64,000 bases of DNA, taken from NCBI GenBank assembly GCA_963739135.1, contig CAVTZG010000026.1, positions 248,001-312,000 on the forward strand, in the 5' to 3' direction. The DNA is from Palsa-504 sp963739135 (GTDB taxonomy: Bacteria; Actinomycetota; Actinomycetes; Streptosporangiales; Streptosporangiaceae). Numbering within the stretch: the stretch's first letter is position 1; every line of letters starts with the position of its first letter. Of the stretch, positions 17,604 through 24,343 are shown one piece after another. Position numbers and translations under genes: made by a program. Under the pieces are notes generated by a model, which saw nothing but the letters and a program-made list of their open reading frames with translations, had not been told where the DNA came from and ran no database searches.

Positions 17604-18653
17604 GTGGGCGGGACCGCAGCCGACGCCATCGGCGGGCATGACCTGTCGGCGGGCGGGGATGTCATGGACCGGGTCGCCGGATGCGCCCGCGAGGCGCTGC
17701 GCGCCTACGGTTGCCATCCCGAAGCGTCCGTGGAGCTGCTCAACGTATCGGAGAACGCGACCTTCCTGGTGTCCGATCCCGACGCCGGGCCCTCGGTGCT
17801 GCGCGTGCACCGGCTCGGCTATCACACCGAGCTGGAGATCGCCTCCGAGCTGGCCTGGATGGACGCGCTGCGCGCCGAAGCCGGGGTGCGCACGCCGCGG
17901 GTGCTGGCCGCCGCCGACGGGCGGCAGGTGGTGACGGTGGCCGAGCCCGGCAGACCGGTCGCGGCGGCCCGGCACTGCGTGCGCTTCGAGTTCCTGCCCG
18001 GCACCGAGCCTGGCGGTCCTGGGGTCGAGCCCGAGGGCCAGCTTACCGGCCGCCACTTCACCGAACTCGGCGAGATCACCGCCCGGATGCACCGGCACGC
18101 GAAACAGTGGCAGCGCCCGGAATGGTTCACCCGGTTCCACTGGGACTATCCCGCGGCGTTCGGCCACCAAGCCCGCTGGGGGCGCTGGCAGGACGGCGTC
18201 GGCGTCGGCCCGTCCGAACGCCAGCTCCTCACCCGCCTCGACGACACTCTGCACAGACGGCTGAAGGCGTTCGGCCAGGGCCCGGAGCGCTACGGGCTGG
18301 TGCACGCCGACACCCGGCTGGCCAACCTGCTCGTGCACGACGGCACGGTCAGCGTGATCGACTTCGACGACTCCGGGTTCAGCTGGTACCTGTACGACCT
18401 GGGCACCGCGGTGAGCTTCTTCGAGCACTCGCCCGAGGTGCCGGCCCTGGTGGACAGCTGGCTCGAGGGCTACCAGCAGGCCGGCCTCTCCGCCGAGGAC
18501 CGGGCCGAGATCTGGACGTTCATCATGTTCCGGCGGCTGCTGCTGGTCGCGTGGATCGGCTCGCACCAGGGCGTGGACATCGCCGTCGAGCTCGGCGCCG
18601 GATACACGCAGGGCAGCTGTGACCTTGCGGAGTCATACCTTAGCACACACTGA
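17604..18653 (+). CDS. APH/choline-kinase-family small-molecule kinase
   Basis: This 349-residue protein has the aminoglycoside phosphotransferase (protein-kinase-like) fold. The catalytic loop HADTRLANLL is at about residue 234 and the metal-binding segment IDFDDSGFSWYLYDLGTA at about 252. Family members phosphorylate hydroxyls of small amines, alcohols or homoserine. In actinobacterial RMM-type BMC loci a kinase of this family phosphorylates an amino alcohol. Here the substrate is inference only. The start is GTG at 17604, directly behind the shell genes. Its last residues (...SYLSTH) and stop codon are formed by the first unit of the 16-bp repeat that follows. Confidence 0.85.
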   Translation: MGGTAADAIGGHDLSAGGDVMDRVAGCAREALRAYGCHPEASVELLNVSENATFLVSDPDAGPSVLRVHRLGYHTELEIASELAWMDALRAEAGVRTPRVLAAADGRQVVTVAEPGRPVAAARHCVRFEFLPGTEPGGPGVEPEGQLTGRHFTELGEITARMHRHAKQWQRPEWFTRFHWDYPAAFGHQARWGRWQDGVGVGPSERQLLTRLDDTLHRRLKAFGQGPERYGLVHADTRLANLLVHDGTVSVIDFDDSGFSWYLYDLGTAVSFFEHSPEVPALVDSWLEGYQQAGLSAEDRAEIWTFIMFRRLLLVAWIGSHQGVDIAVELGAGYTQGSCDLAESYLSTH

Positions 18654-18796
18654 CCTGAGCACACACTGGCCTGAGCACACACTGGCCTGAGCACACACTG
18701 GCCTGAGCACACACTGGCCTGAGCACACACTGGCCTGAGCACACACTGGCCTGAGCACACACTGGCCTGAGCACACACTGGCCTGAGCACACACTG
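18642..18796 (+). repeat. 16-bp tandem repeat, 10 units, between kinase and SDR
   Basis: AGCACACACTG recurs with an exact 16-base period at 18642, 18658, 18674 and so on to 18786; the unit is AGCACACACTGGCCTG. The first unit encodes the kinase C terminus and its stop. The last abuts the SDR ribosome-binding site (AAAAGGGAG). The period is not a multiple of three, and each unit presents TGA in one frame, so the tract is noncoding spacer. It may set spacing or coupling between the two genes or bind a protein in multimeric fashion. Confidence 0.95.
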
Positions 18797-18810
18797 AAAA
18801 GGGAGCCGAC

Positions 18811-19617
18811 ATGTTCACATCGATCGCCGGCCGCGCCGTGCTGGTAACCGGCGGCAGCCGCGGCATCGGCAAGGGCATCGCCAGCGTCTTCGCCCGCAAC
18901 GGGGCCCGGGTCCTGATCACGGGCCGGGACTCCGACATGGCCCGGGCCGCCGCCGAGGAGCTCAACGCCGAGGCCGCCGCCGCGGAACCGGCCGGCGAGG
19001 TCTCGTTCGTGCAGGCCGACGTGTCGGACCGGGAAGATTGTCGGCGGATGGCCGCGATCGCCACCGAACGGCTGGGCGGCGTCGACGTGCTGTGCGCCAA
19101 CGCGGGCGTGTTCCCGGAAAGCCTGCTGGTGGACATGACCGAGGAGACCCTGGACCAGGTGCTCGGCGTCAACCTGAAGGGCACGGTGTTCTCGGTCCAG
19201 GCCTGCCTGCCGGCATTGGCGCGCTCCGGGCGCGGCCGGGTCATCCTCACCTCGTCCATCACCGGGCCGATCACCGGCTATCCGGGCTGGACGGCCTACG
19301 GCGCGAGCAAGGCCGGCCAGCTGGGCTTCCTGCGCACGGCCGCGATCGAGCTGGCGCCCAGCCACATCACCGTCAACGCGGTGCTGCCGGGCAACATCAT
19401 CACCGAGGGACTGGCCGAGCTCGGCCCGGACTACGCCAGGAAGATGGCGGTCGCGATACCGCTGCGCCAGCTGGGCAGCGTCGACGACATCGGCTTCGCC
19501 GCGCTGTTCCTGGCCACCGAGGAGGCCGGCTACATCACCGGGCAGACGATCGTGGTCGACGGCGGTCAGGTGCTACCCGAGACCTCCGAGGCGGTCCTGG
19601 CGGCCAAGGCCCTCTGA
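18811..19617 (+). CDS. Short-chain dehydrogenase/reductase (SDR)
   Basis: This classical SDR of 268 residues has the cofactor loop TGGSRGIGKG near residue 13, NAG in CANAGVF, and the catalytic Ser-Tyr-Lys set in LTSSITG and YGASK (Tyr about 163, Lys about 167). Such enzymes use NAD(P)(H) to oxidise alcohols or reduce ketones. In this BMC locus it could act on the diol or amino alcohol substrate or its carbonyl product; the sequence does not decide. ATG at 18811 has a strong AAAAGGGAG site. Its stop overlaps the regulator start (TGATG). Confidence 0.88.
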   Translation: MFTSIAGRAVLVTGGSRGIGKGIASVFARNGARVLITGRDSDMARAAAEELNAEAAAAEPAGEVSFVQADVSDREDCRRMAAIATERLGGVDVLCANAGVFPESLLVDMTEETLDQVLGVNLKGTVFSVQACLPALARSGRGRVILTSSITGPITGYPGWTAYGASKAGQLGFLRTAAIELAPSHITVNAVLPGNIITEGLAELGPDYARKMAVAIPLRQLGSVDDIGFAALFLATEEAGYITGQTIVVDGGQVLPETSEAVLAAKAL

Positions 19618-20423
19618 TGAGCGCGTTTCCCGTCGCCGCCGGCCGGACCGCCGACGAGGTCCGGCGGATCCTGGCCGAGCAGATCGGCAGCGGGCAGCTG
19701 CGGCCCGGCCAGTGCCTGGGCGCCGAGCGTGCCCTGGCCGCGGAGTTCGGGGTCAGCCGGGCCACGCTCCGCCAGGCGCTCGCCGTCCTGGAGGAGGCCG
19801 GCCTGGTCCGCCGGGTGCCCGGCCGGGGCGGCGGGACCTTCGTGGCCAAGGGCAAGATCGAGCGGGGCCTGACCCGCATCGTCGGGGTACCCGCGCTGCT
19901 GCGCAGCCAGGGGGTGGTGGCCGGGACGTGGGTGCTGTCCGCCCGGCTGGCCCCGGCCGACGACGTCACCGCCCAGGCGCTGCGGGCCAGGCCCGGCGAC
20001 CTGGTCGTGGACCTGGTCCGGATCCGGTTCGCGGACGGCAGCCCGTTCTCGCTCGAACGCGCGAAACTCCCGGCCAAGCGCTTTCCGGGCCTGCTCGAGC
20101 TGCCGCTGGGCGGGTCGGTCTACGAGCTGATGGAGAAGCACTTCGGCACCAGGCTGGCCGAAGCGACCGAGCGGATCGAGGTGGTGCTGGCCTCGCCGGA
20201 CGAGGCGGCCATCCTGGACGTTGAGCCGGGCGCGCCGCTGATGGCCATCACCAGGACGGCCGCCGACGCCGACGGCGAGCCGATCGAGTTCTCCCGCGAC
20301 CTGTTCCGGGCCGACCGGACCCGGATCGTGGTCCGTACCGAAGGTTCGGGGGGCGGCAGCGCCCACGCCGTACCCGGCCGGGCCCGGGTCGTCGAGCTGC
20401 GCGCCCAGGCGGCGTCGCGATGA
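19617..20423 (+). CDS. GntR-family regulator, HutC/UTRA type
   Basis: This 268-residue transcription factor has an N-terminal winged helix (RRILAEQIGSGQLRPGQCLG, SRATLRQALAVLEEAG, RRVPGRGGGTFV) and a C-terminal UTRA ligand-binding domain (SLERAKLPAKRFPGLLE, EFSRDLFRADRTRIVV). UTRA regulators sense small carbon or nitrogen metabolites, so this is the likely substrate-responsive switch of the BMC locus. It lies inside the operon, overlapping SDR and diol dehydratase, which implies autoregulation. The twin dyad sequence at 22705-22754 is a candidate operator. Confidence 0.88.
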   Translation: MSAFPVAAGRTADEVRRILAEQIGSGQLRPGQCLGAERALAAEFGVSRATLRQALAVLEEAGLVRRVPGRGGGTFVAKGKIERGLTRIVGVPALLRSQGVVAGTWVLSARLAPADDVTAQALRARPGDLVVDLVRIRFADGSPFSLERAKLPAKRFPGLLELPLGGSVYELMEKHFGTRLAEATERIEVVLASPDEAAILDVEPGAPLMAITRTAADADGEPIEFSRDLFRADRTRIVVRTEGSGGGSAHAVPGRARVVELRAQAASR

Positions 20424-22678
20424 CCGCGCCGCCCGGCTCCGAGCCGGTGGTCGGCCGGGTCCGGTTCATGGACCGGCAGCGGGTCAACCTGGACGGCTTC
20501 GCCGTCGAGGACGCCGAGCTGGGGCTGACCGCGCTGCACTCGCCGCACGACCCGGCACCGAGCCTGGTCATCCGTGACGGCCGGGTCGTCGAGCTGGACG
20601 GCGTGCCCGAGGCCGGGTTCGACTCGATCGACGCCTACATCGCCCGGCACGGCCTCGACCTGGGCGTCGCCCCCGAGGCTATGGCCGTACCCGACGTCGA
20701 CTTCGCCCGGCGGCTGGTGGACCCGGCCGTGCCCAGGCACGAGATCATCCGGCTGAGCGCGGGTGCCACCCCGGCCAAGCTGGCCCGGGTGCTGGCCCTG
20801 CTCCGCCCGCCCGAGCTGGTCATGGCCATGACCAAGCTGCGGGCCAGGCGCACCCCGAGCAACCAGGCGCACGTGACCAACCGGCTGGATGACCCGCTGC
20901 TGCTGGCCGCGGACGCGGCCACCGCGGCCGCGTTCGGCTTCCGTGAGATCGAGACCACCGTGCCGGTCCTGGCCGACGCGCCGTCCAACGCTGTGGCCTG
21001 CCTGATCGGGGCGGCGTTCGGCGCCGATGGCGTGCTCATCCAGTGCTCGGTGGAGGAGGCCCTGGAGCTGGAACTCGGCATGCGCGGCCTCACCTCCTAC
21101 GCCGAGACCGTGTCCCTGTACGGCACCGAGCAGGTATTCATCGACGGCGACGACACGCCCTGGTCCAAGGCCTTCCTCACCTCGGCCTACGCCTCCCGCG
21201 GCATGAAGATGCGGGTGTCGTCCGGGGCCGGCGCGGAGGTCCTGATGGCCGGCGCGCGCGGCCAGTCGATGCTGTACCTGGAGGCCCGCTGCGTGGCGCT
21301 GGCCCGGGCCATCGGCGCCCAGGGCGTGCAGAACGGCGGCATCGACGGCGCTTCTGTGGCGGCCGCGGTGCCGTCGGGACTGCGCGAGCTGATGGCCGAG
21401 AACGTCATGGTGATGATGCGCAACCTGGAATCCTGCTCCGGCAATGACGCGCTGATGAGCGAGTCGGACATGCGGCGCACCTCCCGCACGCTGCCGATCG
21501 TGCTGGCCGGCTCGGACTTCACGTTCAGCGGGTTCGGGTCCGTCCAGCGCTATGACAACATGTTCGGCCCCAGCAACTTCAACGCCGAGGACATCGACGA
21601 CTTCCTGGCCATGCAGCGGGACTGGGGCATAGACGGCGGGCTGCGCACGGTCGACGCTGTGCGTCTTGGGCAGTTGCGGCGTGATGCGGCCCAGGCCTGC
21701 CGGGCCGTCTACGCCCACCTGGGCCTGGCCGACTTCACCGATTCGCATGTGGACCTGGCGGTGGACGCCGCGGGATCGAAGGACCTGGGGGAGACCGACA
21801 CCCTGGCCGTGCTGTCCGCGGCGCATGCCATCCGCCAGCGCGGGCTGACGGTGGGCCACATCGTGGCCGCCCTGGACGAATGCGGCTATTTCGAGGCGGC
21901 CGAACGGGCCGTGGCCTTCGTCCGCGCCAGGCTGTCCGGGGATTACCTGCAGACGTCGGCCATCTTCGACGAGCAGCTCGGAGTGCTATCGCTGGTCACG
22001 GACCCGAACGACTACGCGGGCCCCGGCACCGGGTACGCGCCTTCGCCCGCGCGCCAGCGCGAGATCGACGCGATCAGGCAGGCCAGGGGCGTGGACGACC
22101 TGCGGGCGGTGCAGGCCCGCGCCGCGGTCCCGCTGCTCGCCCCGGCCGGGCCGGCCCGGCCCGGGCTCGGGCCTCGCGACGTGGTGATCGGCGTCTCGCC
22201 CGCGGTCGGCCGGGACGTGTGGCAGTGCCTGTCCGGGCTGGCCGTCACCGACGTGCTGCGCGAGATGCTGGCCGGCCTGGAGGAGGAAGGCTGCACCGGG
22301 CGGGTGGTCCGGTTCAACGACTCGGTGGACCTGGGCCGGATCGGCCTGGCCGCGGCGCGGCTGGCCGGCTCGGGCATCGGCATCGGCCTGCAGGGCAAGG
22401 GCACGGCCCTGATCCACCGCCGGGACCTGGCCCCGCTGGCCAACCTGGAGCTGTACTCCGTCGCGCCCTCCGTCACTTTGGAGCTCTACCGCCTGCTCGG
22501 GGCCAACGCCGCCCGCCACGCCAAGGGCGGCACCCCCGACCCGGCCCGCAACCCCTACTCCGACGAGGCCATCGAGGCCCGCTACCACACCACGGTGATC
22601 GCCCTGATGGAACTGGAACGCCGCCGGATGGACGCCGCCGCGTCCCCCGAAGAGCTGTCACTGGAGGGACTGAAGTGA
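20420..22678 (+). CDS. B12-dependent diol/glycerol dehydratase, fused large and medium subunits
   Basis: The enzyme converts 1,2-diols or glycerol to aldehydes by adenosylcobalamin radical chemistry. The 752-residue protein joins the alpha subunit (about residues 1-560) to the beta subunit (from about 587, VVIGVSPAVGRDVWQCL). Catalytic residues of the Klebsiella enzyme are matched with a constant offset of 8: His in NQAHVTN (151), Glu in EIETTV (178) and Asp in SGNDAL (343). QCSVEEALELELGMRGLTSY and YDNMFGPSNFNAED are also conserved. The beta part keeps GSGIGIGLQGKGTALIHRRD and NAARHAKG. The N-terminal targeting peptide that PduD normally carries is absent because that end is fused. Overlaps the regulator stop by four bases. 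Confidence 0.95.
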   Translation: MTAPPGSEPVVGRVRFMDRQRVNLDGFAVEDAELGLTALHSPHDPAPSLVIRDGRVVELDGVPEAGFDSIDAYIARHGLDLGVAPEAMAVPDVDFARRLVDPAVPRHEIIRLSAGATPAKLARVLALLRPPELVMAMTKLRARRTPSNQAHVTNRLDDPLLLAADAATAAAFGFREIETTVPVLADAPSNAVACLIGAAFGADGVLIQCSVEEALELELGMRGLTSYAETVSLYGTEQVFIDGDDTPWSKAFLTSAYASRGMKMRVSSGAGAEVLMAGARGQSMLYLEARCVALARAIGAQGVQNGGIDGASVAAAVPSGLRELMAENVMVMMRNLESCSGNDALMSESDMRRTSRTLPIVLAGSDFTFSGFGSVQRYDNMFGPSNFNAEDIDDFLAMQRDWGIDGGLRTVDAVRLGQLRRDAAQACRAVYAHLGLADFTDSHVDLAVDAAGSKDLGETDTLAVLSAAHAIRQRGLTVGHIVAALDECGYFEAAERAVAFVRARLSGDYLQTSAIFDEQLGVLSLVTDPNDYAGPGTGYAPSPARQREIDAIRQARGVDDLRAVQARAAVPLLAPAGPARPGLGPRDVVIGVSPAVGRDVWQCLSGLAVTDVLREMLAGLEEEGCTGRVVRFNDSVDLGRIGLAAARLAGSGIGIGLQGKGTALIHRRDLAPLANLELYSVAPSVTLELYRLLGANAARHAKGGTPDPARNPYSDEAIEARYHTTVIALMELERRRMDAAASPEELSLEGLK

Positions 22679-22704
22679 TCACTGTTCCCGGCCCCAACAG
22701 CGTC

Positions 22705-22754
22705 GTTGTGACAACGATGTCGTCAGGACAGCATGGTTGTGACAACGATGTCGT
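22705..22754. promoter_or_regulatory. Twin 19-bp direct repeat with internal dyads, candidate operator
   Basis: GTTGTGACAACGATGTCGT occurs identically at 22705-22723 and 22736-22754. The copies are 31 bases apart, about three helical turns, so they lie on the same face of the DNA. Each copy contains GTTGT-G-ACAAC and ACGA-TG-TCGT dyads. The pair lies in the 94-base gap between the fused dehydratase subunit and the small subunit. A binding site for the GntR-family regulator encoded in the operon is an inference. Confidence 0.55.
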
Positions 22755-22772
22755 TCCTGGCGGCCGAGTGAT

Positions 22773-23171
22773 GTGGTTGATGTGAGTGATGTGAGTGATG
22801 TGGCGGGCGTGGGTGGGGCGCGGGCGCTGTCGGGGCGGCCGGTGGAGGAGCTGACCGTGGACGCGGTCCGGGCGGGGGAGATCGGGCTGGCCGACCTGCG
22901 GATCCACCCGGAGATGCTGGAACGGCAGGCGGTGATCGCGCAGGAGCACGGGAACCCGCAGCTGGCGGACAACCTGCGCCGGGCCGCCGAGCTGACCAAG
23001 CTGCCCGACGAGGAGGTCCTGGCCATCTACGAGGCGCTGCGGCCGGGCCGGTCCACGGCCGCGGAGCTGACCGCGCTCGCCGAGTCGCTGGCCGCCCGGG
23101 GGCTGGCGCGCTGCGCCGCCCTGGTCGCCGAGGCGGCCGAGGTCTACGCCCGGCGCGGGCTCACCGCGTGA
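22773..23171 (+). CDS. Diol dehydratase small (gamma) subunit
   Basis: This gamma subunit of 132 residues completes the B12 diol dehydratase. It matches PduE: ELTVDAVRAGEIGLADLRI, then MLERQAVIAQEHGNPQLADN, RRAAELTKLPDEEVLAIYEA and LRPGRSTAAELTALAESL. The start is uncertain. GTG codons at 22773 and in the repeated GTGAGTGAT stretch just downstream are all possible, and the family core begins only near residue 20. No N-terminal encapsulation helix is visible. It is unusual that this subunit stays separate while the other two are fused. Confidence 0.9.
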   Translation: MVDVSDVSDVAGVGGARALSGRPVEELTVDAVRAGEIGLADLRIHPEMLERQAVIAQEHGNPQLADNLRRAAELTKLPDEEVLAIYEALRPGRSTAAELTALAESLAARGLARCAALVAEAAEVYARRGLTA

Positions 23172-23248
23172 CGGGGAACAGCGTTGGCGGCCACCGGCCG
23201 GGGAATCACGCGTGAGCCGGCGGGCGGGCCGGTGAGGAGAGCTTTCCG

Positions 23249-24285
23249 GTGACGGTGATTGCCGGGGTGGACGTGGGCAACGCCACGACCGAGGTCGTGC
23301 TGCTGGCCGGCGAGGAGATCCTCGGCGCGGGACGGGTGCCGACCCGGGGCCGGAAGGGGTCAGCGGACTCGCTGCGCGGCGCGGCTTCGCTGGTCCGCCG
23401 GATCGAGCGGCAGGCCGGCTGCACGGTCACCGAGGCCAGGATCGCCCCGCTGCGCGCCGTGGATACCTCGGTGGTGACGGTCCCCGACGCGGCGACGCCG
23501 AGCGGGCGTCTGCGGGTGCTGGCCGCCGGCGTCTCCACGCCGGGTGGCGCCGGGACCTGCGTCGGGCCGCCCCTGCTGCTGTCCGCCACGGACCCGCCCG
23601 CGGCGGGCCTGCGCGCCGCCCTGCCCGTGGCGGGCCTGCGCGCCGCCCTGCCCGTGGCGGGCCTGCGCGCCGCCCTGCCGGCGGCGGGCCTGCGCGCCGC
23701 CCTGCCGGCGGCTGGCCTGCGCGCCGCCGCAGACCCGGCCGCCGGACACCCCCGGCCGCCGGCCTGGCACCGCAGGTGGCCGTGGTCCCGGCCGGGCTGC
23801 GGTACGACCAGGCCGCGGCGCGGCTGCGGGATCTGCTGGCGGACGGCACGCCGGTCGGCGCGGTGCTGGTGGCGGGCGACGAGGGTGTCCTGGTCGCCAA
23901 CCGGCTGCCCGCCGGCCTGCCCGTCGTTGACCAGGTGGACGCCGCAGCCGGGATGCTCGTGGTCGAGGGTCCCGGCGGCCTGCTGCCGTTCGACCGCCGC
24001 CACGCCCCGGGGGAGTGGCGGGCCATCCGGCTGCGGCTCAAGCTGGCCGTGCTGGCGGCGAATTTCCAGCGGGCCATGCGGACGCTCGGGCCCGACGCCC
24101 GCCAGATCCTGGTCGTCGGAGGGCCGGCCGGTGACGAGGAACTGCTCGGCGTGATCGCGCGTTCGCTGCCCGCCGACGTGGCCGTCGGCCGCGGCCATGC
24201 CGGTGACCACCTCAAGGCCCGGGACGGCGAGCCGCTGGGCCACCGCTACGCCGTCGCGCTCGGCCTGGCCCTGGCCGCGCCTTGA
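23249..24285 (+). CDS. Diol dehydratase reactivase-like protein, short and frameshifted
   Basis: The N terminus (VIAGVDVGNATTEVVLLAG) and PGGAGTCVG match the large subunit of diol dehydratase reactivase, which exchanges damaged B12 using ATP. A later block (TPVGAVLVAGDEGVLVANRLPAGLPVVDQVD) matches its swiveling region. The protein would be about 345 residues against about 600 for DdrA, and most of the actin-like ATPase core is missing. The C terminus ends HRYAVALGLAL. Between the two blocks sit five 27-bp repeats, and the frame changes at about 23745-23755, near a run of five C. One missing base restores a single frame. A DdrB-like small subunit was not found. GTG at 23249 has a GAGGAGAG site. 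Confidence 0.7.
23603..23737 (+). repeat. 27-bp tandem repeat, 5 units, within the reactivase-like gene
   Basis: Units start at 23603, 23630, 23657, 23684 and 23711 and encode AGLRAALPV/A in the upstream frame. The tract lies just before the apparent frameshift and falls where the reactivase family has a structured linker, so it may be an insertion tolerated as a flexible segment or part of gene decay. Confidence 0.9.
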
Positions 24286-24343
24286 CCGGCGGACGGGCCC
24301 ACGCCGTGTTCGGGATGCGGGACTGGACCGCGATCCGGCACGC

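Noticed and set aside
18642..18796. CRISPR-like array
   Set aside because: The units are strictly tandem with no unique spacers and no cas genes are present.
18470..19365. Minus-strand frames with repeated VCSGQCVLRPVCAQAS-type sequence
   Set aside because: The apparent Cys-rich repeat protein is a translation of the noncoding 16-bp array; its upstream part is the antisense of the SDR gene.
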